Below are positions 52,075 through 61,930 of a stretch of DNA of 64,000 nucleotides, piece after piece (positions within the stretch are counted from its first letter, which is position 1; each line of letters opens with the position of its first letter). A program made the translations under genes and the position numbers. Location of the stretch: NCBI RefSeq assembly GCF_000283155.1, contig NW_004454229.1:9567733-9631732 (forward strand), in the 5' to 3' direction. The DNA is from Ceratotherium simum simum (lineage: Eukaryota; Chordata; Mammalia; Perissodactyla; Rhinocerotidae). The notes below the pieces were generated by a model. It did no database searches. It was not told where the DNA came from and saw nothing but the letters and a program-made list of their open reading frames with translations.

Positions 52075-52300
52075 AGGAAACAGTATAGGTTTTGGAGGCA
52101 AAAAGATCTGGGTTCCAATCCTGACTCTGCCAACTGACTAGGTGGGTAAATCCAAGTGAGCTGCTTGTACTCTCTGAGCCTCTGTTTCTTCATCTCTCAA
52201 GTGGGGTTGATAAGATTTCCTCCACAGTGTTCCTATACCCTGAGTGCACACTCGGAACAGTGTCGGACACATATGCGCGCTCAGTCAGAATCTATTTTTT
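52075..52300 (+). repeat. MIR SINE
   Basis: GGAAACAGTATAGGTTTTGGAGGC, GGGTTCCAATCCTGACTCTGCC, CTGAGCCTCTGTTTCTTCATC and CAAGTGGGGTTGATAAG follow MIR. Confidence 0.9.
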
Positions 52301-53020
52301 GTCACTGCCGTGTAGGTCAGCCTCAGAGAGGTGTGCAAGTGAGGCAGTGTTGGAGGCTCCAGGGAAACCGCCTGGAGCTAAAGCTCTGAGGAGTGGGTGC
52401 CGTGGTCTCTCACCCTTTAGAGAAGCATGGGAAGGAAGAGAGCCAATAAGTTATTTATCTGCTACCTTCTTGCTCAAGGATCCCTGGTTACAAATTCACT
52501 CTGTGATGTTTTCCTCAGATAAGTTAGGAATAAGCCCCAACTTGCCTTGAAAGGACTTCTGCAAGCTGACAGGCAGAGGTCTTAGTCCTGATACTGTGAA
52601 ATCCCTTTAGCAGGAAGCCTCCGGGCTGTGGGCTGTCGGTGGGGCTGGGCCCTTCCTGAGAGCTGGCACTTCAAGAAACAGATAAGGGAAGATTTCCAAA
52701 TATGAACATCTGGAAATGCAAAAGGAGGGCTCCAAGGAGAAGGAGCACTCATTTTTCAAGGCTGCCTTAGGCTATGTCTTCCTGACTCAGCCTTCTCTGG
52801 GAACAGGAATCCTTGATTTGAGGCATAACACCCAGGATTTTAACAAATAAAGCCACTGGGCCTGTTTCTAGAGCACTCTGGGGTCGCTTCTCTCCTCAAG
52901 AAATTTAGAGCCAGATTGAAAGGTCAGCCCGTGTGGTGGCCACCTGGGGTTCCCAAGTATAGAAAGGAACAAAACTTCGCTGGAAACATTTGGAAATATT
53001 GTGCCAATTAACACAAAACA
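52301..53020. other. Single-copy sequence
   Basis: About 700 bp with no repeat landmarks. Frame 52227-52550 (107 codons) starts inside the MIR and has no domain. Confidence 0.35.
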
Positions 53021-53034
53021 CCACATAGAATTTT

Positions 53035-53295
53035 CTTGGTTTTTTTTTGTGTGTGTGTGAGGAAGATTAGCCCTGAGCTAACATCTGTTGCCAATCCTCC
53101 TCTTTTTGCTGAGGAAGATTGGCCCTGGGCTAACATCTGAGCCCATCTTCTACTTTATTTGTGGGACGCCTGCCACAGCATGGCTTGATAAGCGGTGCAC
53201 AGGTCTGCGCCCGGAATCTGAACCTGCTAACCTCCGCTGAAGCGGAGCACGCGAACTTAACCACTACTTAACCACTACGCCACTGGGCCGGCCCC
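53035..53295 (-). mobile_element. ERE SINE with 13-bp target duplication
   Basis: T-rich tail joined to (GT)n, two GAGGAAGATT...GAGGAAGATTGG blocks, CTGCCACAGCATGG, a decayed B-box complement (CCGGAATCTGAACC) and CACTGGGCCGGCCC. CACATAGAATTTT (53022-53034) and CACATAGGATTTT (53296-53308) are the target duplication with one change. ACTTAACCACTACTTAACCACTAC shows a small internal duplication near the head. Confidence 0.95.
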
Positions 53296-53392
53296 CACAT
53301 AGGATTTTTTTACATGACTAATGAAATTTAAACTGGTTGGCATATTTGTGAGGAGTCTGGGTCACACACAACAGAAAGCCAGGTCAAACTAA

Positions 53393-54180
53393 TTTTTTTT
53401 TAATTGTGGTAAAATACGTATAGCATAAAATTTACCATCTGTATTAGTCTGCTCAGGCTGCCCTAACAAAATACCACAGACTGGGTGGCTTAAACAACAG
53501 AATTGTATTTTCTCACAGTTCTGGAGGCTGGAAGTCCAAGACCAAGGTGTCAACAGGGTTGGCTTCTGGTGAGACCTCTCTTCTTGGCATATACGTGGCT
53601 GCCTTCTTGCTGTCCCTCATCTGGTGTCTCTTCCTCTTCTTATAAGGACACCAGTTGTATTAGATTAGGGTCCCACTGTTATGACCTCATTTAACCTTCT
53701 TCACTTCCTTAAAGGCCCTATCTCTACATACAGTCACATTGTAAGTTAGGGCTTCAACGTCAGAAATTTGGAAGGATATAGTTCAGTTTATAACACTATC
53801 CTATCCATTTTTAAGTGTGCAGTTCAGTGGCCTTAAGTACACTCTTATTGTTGTGCAACCATCACCACCATCTATCTCCAGAACTCTTTTCATCTTGCAA
53901 CATAAAAACTCTGTACCCATTAAAAAATAGTTTCCCATTCCTCCATCCCCTCAGCCCCTGGCAACCACCATTCTACTTTTCATCTCTATGAATTTGACTA
54001 CTCTAAGTATTTCATGAGTGAAATCATACAGTATTTGTCCTTTTGTGCCTGGCTTATTTCACTTAGTATAATGTCCTTCAGGTTCATCCATGTTGTAGCA
54101 GGTGTCAGAATTTCCTTCCTTTTTAAGGCTGAATAATATTCCACTGTGTGTATATACCACATTTTTTTTTATCCATTCAC
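53393..54180 (-). mobile_element. L1 3' UTR, interrupted by MLT1
   Basis: 53393-53439 (TTGTGGTAAAATACG...AAATTTACCATC) and 53796-54180 (GTGTGCAGTTCAGTGGCC, AACCATCACCACCATC, CTCTGTACCCATTAAA, CCTGGCAACCACCATTC, GCTGAATAATATTCCACTG) are successive pieces of one inverted L1 3' region. Confidence 0.92.
53440..53795 (-). mobile_element. MLT1-family LTR nested in L1, 5-bp flanks
   Basis: TGTATTAGTCTGCTCAGGC opens and GTTCAGTTTATAACA closes the inverted LTR. Between lie CCACAGACTGGGTGGC, GGCTGGAAGTCCAAG and CTTATAAGGACACCAG. CCATC (53435-53439) and CTATC (53796-53800) fit a 5-bp target duplication with one substitution. Same family as the LTRs at 38.3 and 50.5 kb. Confidence 0.92.
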
Positions 54181-54340
54181 AATGCTGCTATGGACATGGG
54201 TATTTATTATTGAGTTTGTGGTGATGGTTTTATAGGTATACATAAATGTCAAAATTTATCAAATTGTACACCTTATATGTACAGATTATAGTATGGCAAT
54301 TATTTTTCAATATAGCTATCAGAACATACATGAAAAAGGA
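54180..54340 (+). mobile_element. L1 3' terminus fragment
   Basis: GTGGTGATGGTTTTATAGG, TCAAAATTTATCAAATTGTACACC and GTATGGCAATTATTTTTCAATA match the sense 3' terminus of an old L1, abutting the inverted L1. Confidence 0.65.
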
Positions 54341-54344
54341 ATAT

Positions 54345-54960
54345 TTATTGGCACATTTGACTGGAAAGTTCAAAAGAGCAGCTAACTTCAGGAGGGCTCA
54401 AATGACATCATCAGGAATTCAAATAATGGTTGTCAATACACTCTGCTTTGTTTCTCTCTCAGGGTGGCTTGTCCTATGTGGTGAAAAAGATGGGCTCTGG
54501 TAGTTCTCAGCTAACATTTTGTCTTTACAGCTAGGAATCTTGGACGGGAGCAAATACTGCTTTCCCAAAAGTTCCAGGAAAAGTCTGAGCTAAAGCTCTG
54601 ATTGGCCCAGTCTGAGCCAATCATTTTGGTTAGGGAGGAACTGGTGCTTTGACTAAGTCTGAGCTAATGCTCTGATTGGCCCAAGACTGAGCCAATCATT
54701 CTGGTTAGGGAGGAATTGGTTCTTTGACTGGTGGGGGCTGGGTCCTGTGCCTAGCCATGTGCTGAGTAGGAAAGATTTATATCATGAATTACGAAGATGA
54801 GTTCCTATCAAGAAAGAGGGGTTCTAATACCAGAAGTTGAAAGACAGACAAAAACTACAAATAAGTGTTAGTGTCCTACTTTGGTGAAGGAGACAGCCTT
54901 GATATGGAAGTAAAAGTATACAATTTGCTGGTGACTGCCTGTGTCATAGTGTATTTTTGT
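54345..54960. other. Unclassified old repeat-like stretch with tandem duplication
   Basis: Contains the 74-bp duplication listed next and phrases (GGTGGGGGCTGGGTCC, GAAAGACAGACAAAAACTACAAATAAG) that look like part of an old interspersed repeat whose family I cannot name. Confidence 0.35.
54581..54729. repeat. 74-bp tandem duplication rich in CCAAT boxes
   Basis: Copies at 54581-54654 and 54655-54729 differ at a handful of sites. Each has AGCTCTGATTGGCCC followed by GAGCCAATCATT, i.e. one inverted and one direct CCAAT box about 12 bp apart, giving four in about 120 bp. CCAAT is the core of NF-Y sites. No TATA or CpG island is nearby, so promoter function is speculative. Confidence 0.9.
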
Positions 54961-55400
54961 GATCTGCATATGATAGCTAATCCCTGCAGAGAAAACCTCC
55001 CACCAGCCTCCACCAGCCCTGAGAACACCCAAGTATGAGTTACCTGAAATCAGCAGCTAAAAACTCAGCTGAAATTCTGAAACTGAATAATCCATAGCAC
55101 AATGGCTATTTACCCAGGAAAAAATGATTTATTTTATTCTACTACCTAAATTTTAAACCCAGGAAATTTGGGGGTTCATAAAAAATCACAATTCTACTAC
55201 AATTCCAAGTAGGCCCAATACTTTATTTTAAATATATTTGTTCATTAAAAAAAAAAATCAGTTTCTCCCCACCTCCATTAAGTAAATACTGAGCAAATAT
55301 TTTAGAAATGTAATTTTCGAAGGATATCAAGTTTTTAGGGCCCCCAGACATCTCAGTCTAACCCTGGTCATGGTGCTACCTCTAGGTTTACTAGGAGCAA
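54961..55400. other. AT-rich sequence, nothing recognised
   Basis: Single-copy as far as I can tell. An A run lies at 55249-55257. Confidence 0.3.
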
Positions 55401-55404
55401 AGCT

Positions 55405-55600
55405 ACAGGAAGGAAAGTGAGCGGCTAGTATGTGGTGAGCACCAGGCAAAGCCTTTCCCACACGGAGTCACGTAAACTCCCGTTCCCTGCGAGACTAGAG
55501 ACACACAATGATTTGCCCAGGGCCACACACAGAATGAATGGTGGCTGTTCTGAGGTTCAAATGCAGGTTCTTCTGGCTCTAAATGTCACGCTTGTTTTGT
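55405..55600 (-). repeat. MIR SINE
   Basis: GTGGTGAGCACCAGGC, CGGAGTCACGTAAACTCC, GATTTGCCCAGGGCCACAC and GAGGTTCAAATGCAGG follow inverted MIR. Confidence 0.75.
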
Positions 55601-55799
55601 TTTGTTTTTCTGTGCAGACCTCCACTGCTGTCATCCTTTAACAGGTTCCGAGTCCGCCCCTGTCCGGCTGATACTGCAGACATTGTTGGGAGGCTCAGGC
55701 CCTTGCTGCCTAACTCCATCCACACGTTCTGAAAGATCACCGTGTTGAGCTACCATGGTGTCCTGCCACACGGTTATTGCTAGGAAGCTCAGCATTGGT

Positions 55800-56185
55800 T
55801 CCAAAATCCTAAACATGGCCTAAAATCCTGGATATAATCTGTCCCCTGTCTCTGAGTTCATCTCATTTCACGTCCCCCTTTAACATGACCTGCTGCCCTG
55901 CAAGTGTCTTCGTGCCTCAGTGGTGCCCCGCTAGTTCCCCTGAGTGCCTTCACACATGCTGTCTTAGCAACTGGGACAGCGTTCCTCACACTCATATCCA
56001 GCTCTTGCTCACCTTCAAGAGTTATTGTAAGTGTCACTTCCTTGGGAAAGACTCTTGGATCCCCCATAGGGTTGTCACCTGTTTTGTTTCCTCAGGCACC
56101 CTCACCATGCTTCTCTTCCTTAACACTTGAGACAATTGGTAACTACCCATGCAATTATTTATCTAATGCCTGTCTCTATTCATGC
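55800..56185 (+). repeat. L2 LINE
   Basis: ACATGGCCTAAAATCCTGG, ATAATCTGTCCCCTGTC, CACATGCTGTCTTAGCAACTGG, CTTGCTCACCTTCAAGAG and AAGTGTCACTTCCTTGGGAAAGAC are sense L2 in order. Overlapping open frames 55885-56245 are incidental. Confidence 0.88.
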
Positions 56186-56570
56186 ACCCATTCACAGATA
56201 TTTTTTGAGAGCCTCCTGCATGCCTTCTCGGTGCTTACTGTCTGAGGCGCTGAGGCTAGAGCAGAGTGGGAATGTGAGCTCTGGGAGGCCCGGGATTTGG
56301 TTTGTCTTCCTTCCCATGTATCATCCAGCCCAGCCCCGTGTTCCACCCAGAGCAGGAATTGATAGAATGAACAATGAAGGACGGAGAGAACAACGTTAAT
56401 TATTTATGTTAAAGCCCCACTCCACCCCCATTCATCTGTGGGCTGACTCTAACCCTATTATCTCTGAGTCCCCAGCATCTAGCATCGTGCCTGGACGGAA
56501 CAGGAGCTCGAAAAAACAGATACACTATTTAATACACATACACTATTTAATGAATCAATGAAGGATTCAA
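56186..56570. repeat. L2 LINE pieces, inverted then sense tail
   Basis: 56190-56275 (CACAGATATTTTTTGAGAGCC...TCGGTGCTTACTGTCTGAGG) is inverted. 56460-56560 (GAGTCCCCAGCATCTAGCATCGTGCC...GAATCAATGAAGG) is the sense tail. TACACTATTTAA is duplicated at 56521-56532 and 56539-56550. Confidence 0.6.
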
Positions 56571-57290
56571 GTAATCAATTTAATTTGGCATATGCCTTCC
56601 TCGTAGGTGTGCCCATTAATTACCAATTACCAGTGTTTACATTCCAGTGCCTAACCATTTTTTGCTGGCTTCTATAAACTCTCAGGGATGAGAGAATTGG
56701 CTTCTCAAATGACTTCCTGCATAAATTAGCCCATCTGAAAGTGAGTGTTTATCCCTGGCTCTTTGAAATTCACATCATTCGCACCAACACCCTGCTCAGA
56801 CGGTTCTTTAATTCCCGTCACCTGGGATTTCTTCCTACCTTTGTTCCCAGCCCCAGCCTAACGCAGTTATCTTATCCACCTGGATTTACATATCAGAAAG
56901 GTCTAATCAAAGCCTGCCTGATTGTCACATCCACCCCGTTACAAATCTGCCATCTAATCAAGAAGCCATACAGCAAATCAACATGTACTTCTTTCTGAAA
57001 TCTTCTGCAGAAAAATGGGAGAGCAGGAGGCAGAGCTGTGAACAAGGTCAGGAAGAGTCAACCTGGGGAAAATTCCCTCCTGGTCTGTGTAACTCTGTGA
57101 AGAAAGCGAGGAGGCAAAATGCTTTGTCTGCAGATTGATACAACAGCGGGTGTGGGAGGGAAAACTATTGACCACAGAGTAACATATTTCTAACATGTGG
57201 AGCCTAATGGGTTTCCCCCTTAATATTCTCAGGATTGACGAGACTACAAAGTTAGAATTAGCCATCCTTTAGACCAACACCTTTTTTCTA
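56571..57290. promoter_or_regulatory. Single-copy island, candidate conserved element
   Basis: 56580-56640 carries ATCAATTTAATTTGG and CCCATTAATTACCAATTACC, with adjacent homeodomain-type cores TAATTA and CAATTA repeated 8 bp apart. 56880-57000 (TACATATCAGAAAGGTCTAATC, CCATCTAATCAAGAAGCC) has a similar look. No repeat landmarks over 700 bp. Interpreted as possible enhancer sequence only. Confidence 0.3.
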
Positions 57291-57334
57291 TGTTTTATGA
57301 GCTAAGTCAGGTTCAGAGAGGGGGATAGCTAACA

Positions 57335-57560
57335 ATACTAGTAACTTCTATTGTGCTCTTAGAATGGGCAGGCTTTGCAATCGTGATCTCTTTGAACCCT
57401 CACAACTCCTATTTTGTAGATTCTTTTATTCTTGCCTTAAGACAGATAAGGAGAAGGAGGCTTAGTTAGCAATGTCATTTTTTCCCAACCATAGAGCAAG
57501 CAAAGCTGTGAAGCCAGGCCTCAAACTTAGATCGTTCGTTCATCTGGTGAAGGATTTCTT
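57335..57560 (-). repeat. MIR SINE (diverged)
   Basis: CTATTGTGCTCTTAGAATGGGC...GAACCCTCACAACTCC...GACAGATAAGGAGAAGGAGGC...GCCAGGCCTCAAAC follows inverted MIR. Confidence 0.6.
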
Positions 57561-57574
57561 TCTTTCTACTACAT

Positions 57575-57700
57575 CAGCGCATCTTAACCTCGAACGTTCA
57601 CACAGGTCACTGGAGATTTTGTTAAAATGCAGCTTCTGATCCTGTAGGTCTGGAGTGGGGATCTACTTGTCTAACCAAATCCCAGGTGATGATGCCAGGA
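57575..57700 (+). repeat. MER5A hAT fragment
   Basis: GGAGATTTTGTTAAAATGCAGC...CTGATCCTGTAGGTCTGGAGTGG...CCCAGGTGATGATGCC is the MER5A body. Confidence 0.8.
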
Positions 57701-57905
57701 CATAGATCACAAATAATCCTGACTCCATCACTCTGTTGCTGTGGGACCTTGGCAAATCACTTAATTTCTCAGTTTCTTCATCTATACAACAGAAATAATA
57801 GTATGCACCACAAAGGTGTGTTTCAAGGATTAAATGAAACACTCTATATAAAGTTCTTAGTATAGTCCCTGCCTTATTCAGCAACAGAAAAAACACTCAG
57901 GAAGT
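57700..57905 (+). repeat. MIR SINE
   Basis: CACTCTGTTGCTGTGGGACCTTGG, TCTCAGTTTCTTCATC, CAACAGAAATAATAG and GTGTTTCAAGGATTAAATG follow MIR. Confidence 0.88.
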
Positions 57906-57909
57906 GTCA

Positions 57910-58155
57910 GCTCTTATTATATTCATAAAGTCTGTACCAGGCACTGTACTGGGGACACAGAGATGAAAAGACATTGTGTCTGGCCTCAGGGAGTTGCAGT
58001 CTAGTGGGGAGGAAAGAATGAATGAATGTGACTTGGGCTGTGATGGGCGGTGAGAGGGGCCTGTGGGAGCTCAGAGGACAACTTCCTAGCCTAGGCGTGG
58101 AATCAGAGAAGGCTTCCCAGAGACCATCTCCTTTTTCTGCCACTCCCAACACACA
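57910..58155 (-). repeat. L2 LINE 3' fragment
   Basis: GTACCAGGCACTGTACTGG, GGACACAGAGATGAAAAGAC, GGCCTCAGGGAGTTGCAGTCTAGTGGGG and CAGAGAAGGCTTCCCAGAG are strong inverted L2 landmarks. Confidence 0.9.
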
Positions 58156-58555
58156 CTGGAGGAAGAAATCAAGGTGGATGACTAATTGGTGTATACTCAC
58201 TGCAGGACACTGCAACAGGGCAGTTTCTCATCCAGGGACTGAGTAGCCTTGAGGAGCTGATATGATCTGAGACGAGCTTCACGGATTCCGGCAGAAGGAT
58301 TCCTGCTGAGGGATTTCCTTAGTGTTCATGGTGTCCTCTTCCAGGGCTCGGAATCTGGTTTCCGTCAAGCCTCTCAACTCATTCATTCATTCGTCCACTC
58401 ATTTATTGAGATATAACTCCCTTATATATTAACACAACTCTAAGCCTTTCTCCTGCATCCTTCCAGGCACATATTTCCCTTCACCTCCCTGGCTGTCTAA
58501 ATTCTATCTAGCCCCCAAGACCTACCATATTATCATACCTGCTAAAAGTGAGTGA

Positions 58556-58817
58556 GAAAGATATTTACCAAATGATTTCACTCATAGGTGGAAAATAAAC
58601 GAACGCATAGAACCGGAGAACAGATTGGGGGTTAGGGGGAGGGCAAAAGGGGTAAAGGGGCACATTTGTATGGTGACAGATGGAAACTAGACTTTTGGTG
58701 GTGAACACGATGCAGTCTATACAGAAGATGAAACAGGATGATGTGCCTCTGAAATTTATACCATGTTATGAACGAATGTGACCTCAATTAAAAAAAGGGC
58801 AAGAAAAAAAATTTTTA
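58556..58817 (+). mobile_element. Younger L1 3' end, 5'-truncated, with 12-bp target duplication
   Basis: Only the last ~260 bp of an L1 3' UTR: CACTCATAGGTGG, GAGAACAGATTGGGG, GGGGCACATTTGTATGGTGACAG, TAGACTTTTGGTGGTGAAC, GATGCAGTCTATACAG and TGTGACCTCAATTAAAAAAA. AAAAGTGAGTGA at 58544-58555 and 58818-58829 is a perfect 12-bp target duplication. The intact duplication suggests a lineage-specific L1, younger than the L1M copies elsewhere in the window. Confidence 0.95.
58627..58660 (+). other. G-quadruplex-type run in L1 3' UTR
   Basis: Five G runs of 5, 5, 3, 4 and 4 bases separated by loops of 3, 1, 5 and 4 bases, meeting the G3+N1-7 rule. G-rich quadruplex-forming stretches are a known feature of mammalian L1 3' UTRs. 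Confidence 0.8.
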
Positions 58818-58829
58818 AAAAGTGAGTGA

Positions 58830-59265
58830 AGGTCGCTTACATTGAAATCCTTTGTTTATTATTAGAGCTGAAGCATTGAGCTTCTTCCCTTCGATTTGAA
58901 CTTCTTTTTCTAAGGGCCTAGTTGAACAATTCTTTCTATAATTAAAAGACAGAAGCTGAATCAAAATGACCTATGAGCTATGGCAGAGCCTAGACTAAAA
59001 GCAGGCTTCCTGATGCCTGGCAGGGCTCTGACACTGTTAGAGGAGTACCTTCAATAAGCACAAGGCAGGGATACATGGATACGCGCCCCGCTCTCCCTTC
59101 CCTAAGGAATCTTGGAAAGCTGGTAACACACCTGGCATCCTCTCCAGAAGCGCTGGAAATAGGCGAGGGCAGTGCAGGATCTGGACTCGGAATCGCACAG
59201 CTCTCCCCACTGGCCTGAATCCGTTCAGTCACTGACAAGCAGCAGTTAAGAAGCTTGAGAACGTT
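58830..59265. other. Single-copy sequence
   Basis: No element recognised. The minus frame 58990-59274 has no domain. Confidence 0.35.
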
Positions 59266-59269
59266 GCAA

Positions 59270-59375
59270 AACACTGCTGAGCCTCAGTGTTCTAACCTGT
59301 CTGCTGACAGGTTCGCTGTGATGAGTCGATACGATAATGTATGTAGAACACCTGGTTAGCAGGTGCTCAACTGGT
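59270..59375 (+). repeat. MIR SINE 3' fragment
   Basis: GAGCCTCAGTGTTCTAACCTG...GTTCGCTGTGATGAGTCGATACG...GAACACCTGGTTAGC follows the MIR 3' half. Confidence 0.55.
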
Positions 59376-59489
59376 GGTGGGGCATTTCAAGGGTTTTAAG
59401 CAAAGTCACTCATTCTCCAGTAAGAAAACCTTTGGCTGGCTGCTGCCCACGGCCGTGAGGCTACAAACAGCGTGAGGTGCTTAGCCTGG

Positions 59490-59965
59490 TGGCTGCAGCC
59501 CTTTGGAATCTGTACCCTGTGTTCCTCCCCAGCCTCAGTGCCCATCTCAGCTCCTCCTGATCCTCTCTTCCACTCTCCAGCCCCACAGAGTAACGTCCAG
59601 TTCCCTAAACTCCATTGCCCTTGCTTTGGGCCAGTGCTTTGCCAGGAGTGTTCACTAATTCTCTCTCCCCACCCCCATCAGCACAGTCTCTGACCCACTA
59701 ACATTCATCCTCCCATCTCTAATCAGGAATCACCTTTGATATTCTCAAGAAGCCTCCCCCAACACTGAGCCCAGGTGGAGTGTTCATACTCTATCATGGA
59801 GCAGCTCACTTGCACCATGTCTGCCTCTGCATCCCCCACAAGGCTGTAACCTCAGTGTGGGGAGGAGCTGTGTCCAGGAAGCCTTGCTCGCCATCCTCTC
59901 TCCTGCACCCCATTGGGGGCCTGGAATAGAGTGGGAACTCAATAATGGCTGTAAACTGAATGCAT
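59490..59965 (+). repeat. L2 LINE, long 3' copy
   Basis: AACTCCATTGCCCTTGC, GCTTTGCCAGGAGTGTTC, GAAGCCTCCCCCAAC, GGCTGTAACCTCAGTG and GGCCTGGAATAGAGTGGGAACTCAATAATGG run in L2 order. Confidence 0.8.
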
Positions 59966-59969
59966 CAGA

Positions 59970-60720
59970 ATAACAATAAGGGGACTGAGAAAACTAAACA
60001 AGGTCACCACTGTAGGGTGAGCAAGACAAGTGGGCTTGTCCCATTGTTGACACTGAAAACTTGACACAAATAATTTCATTTCCAGCCTTTCTAGAACAAA
60101 GCAGGATTTAAAATAAAATCAAAAAATAAACCAGCTACCAGGTGCCTGGGAGCAAGGGTACCACAGCCAACGCTGCTTGTCTGCCAGGAAACCTTAGAAG
60201 AATCCCAGCTTGCCGATGCAAGGTGCCTTGAGCCTGGGTGAGGATGGTGTAGGCAGGGCCTCTTGGAACAACAGAGAGAAAGCCACGCACTAAATCGCCA
60301 TCACTGACAAGCCAGAGCTTTCCTTTCCCAGTGCCTATAGAATCGCATTAGCATAAGCATTGTCATGTAATGAGTTGTCAGGCTGAAGATGTAATTATTG
60401 CAAAGCGGAAAAAAATTTCAAAAGTTGAGCTTTAATGGAAAAATGAGATGGGAGCTCTGGCGTTCAAGTATAAAACAAACTTTTTAATATTCATTTCTCC
60501 TGCAGTCTTTGAAATTCACCTTCAAAGTGCCAAGGTGAACAGGGGGAAAAAAGTTCAATAATTTTCAAATCCTAATTATAATTCATCACAGGTGATTAAA
60601 CAAGGCTGTGGTATTTGTTGCTCACCACTTTTCCCCTTACAGTGGACATTTTAATTTTAATTAAAAAGGGAGCGTTTTTTTTTTTAATGATGCCTGGTTA
60701 CCTGTGCTATTTTTTTATCT
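59970..60720. promoter_or_regulatory. Single-copy island, strongest candidate conserved element
   Basis: 60335-60420 has GAATCGCATTAGCATAAGC, ATGTAATGAG and AGATGTAATTATTGCAAAG. 60555-60620 has CAAATCCTAATTATAATTC, TCACAGGTGATTAAAC. 60645-60668 is an AT palindrome (TTTTAATTTTAATTAAAAAGG). Dense TAATTA-type cores with no repeat signature over about 600 bp are what developmental enhancers typically look like. Conservation could not be tested here. Confidence 0.35.
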
Positions 60721-60919
60721 GTTTCTCCTTCCCTGCATGGAGACTTGATTCCATAATCCTCCAATGCTACTAGATAGAAAATACTGCATACATATTAACG
60801 CCTTTTATTTTGATGGGGAGGCTATCAGTTCATCACCTTCAACATCTCTATACTTCCTGAGGGACCCATCCAAACTCCAGAGGCTGCTCTCCAGGTCCCC
60901 ATAATTTAGCCAGCATGGT

Positions 60920-61490
60920 CTCTTAGATTTCTGAGCCTCACTTTCTTTATCTGAAAAATGGGGATGATAATGAGATCCACATTGCTATCCAAGGTACGGA
61001 CCCTGGGAAAGTAAGAAGATCGTTCGTGCTGCATGTACCTTCCAGGACTGATGCTCACAATGAGATCAAGTAACCCATTAAATGCTCTGCAAAGGTTGGC
61101 TATTGTTTTGGTTATTGATAAGTACTTGTTCATTCATTCATTCATTCAACAAACATGCTGAATTCCTTTTGTGTACGAGGCACTGTGCTAATTTCTAGAG
61201 ATTAAAAGGAGAACAGAAAACAAACTATATGCCATCTTTCACTATGAGGACTAAGCCAGTGTAGACAGGGAGACAGACATGAGAACAAACAGTTTTGATT
61301 CCATTTGATCCTTATAGAAGTGTTCTGCTGTGTATAGGGGATGCGATTAGGAGTAAGTCTTGTGTAGCTTTGTAGCTGGGTGACCTTGGGAAAGTCCTTT
61401 AACATTTTGGGACTCAAAATGCGTTGCATAGAAAACAGGGTCAACAGTATTATTTCTACCAAACTTTGAATACCATATAAATATTATTTT
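60920..61490. repeat. MIR, inverted L2, MIR series
   Basis: 60920-61100 is sense MIR (TTTCTGAGCCTCACTTTC, TGAAAAATGGGGATGATAATGAG). 61125-61290 is inverted L2 ((TTCA)n then ACAAACATGCTGAATTCC, GGCACTGTGCTAATTTC). 61350-61490 is sense MIR (GTAGCTGGGTGACCTTGGG). Confidence 0.82.
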
Positions 61491-61499
61491 CGATCTTCT

Positions 61500-61930
61500 C
61501 TTCCCTAAATCTCCTACATTCCAGTCACACTTTCCAGCATTTATGTCAGTGATTTCCCCTGCCTGGGCACTTTCCTCATTTACATGTCTGGCACACCTAT
61601 ATCCATCCTTTCAGTTAGGGTGCCATCCCATCATTTCTGCATACCATTCCAGGTGGGAATGCTCTGAGAGAGTCTGATTGGACAGGGAGGGCAGAGCATC
61701 TTGAATGTCAGTCCTTCTGACTGCTCCTAAGGGGATAAAGGTTGACTCACAAAAGGAGTTTTGGATGCTGTTTTCAAAAGAAGGGAGTATGAGTGCTGAG
61801 TAGCCCCAAATGACATATGTCCATAACAGACTGAGTGAATAAATGAGTGCCTAGAACTTCGTGACTTACTTGTTTCTAAATCCCAGTACTTGGCACAGTG
61901 CCCTATCAATAAGCTATCTTTATTCACGCT
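61500..61930 (+). repeat. L2 LINE pieces
   Basis: 61500-61660 (ACATTCCAGTCACAC...CCTGCCTGGGCACTTTCC) and 61860-61925 (CTAAATCCCAGTACTTGGCACAGTGCCC) are sense L2 pieces. 61661-61859 between them is unassigned. Confidence 0.55.
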
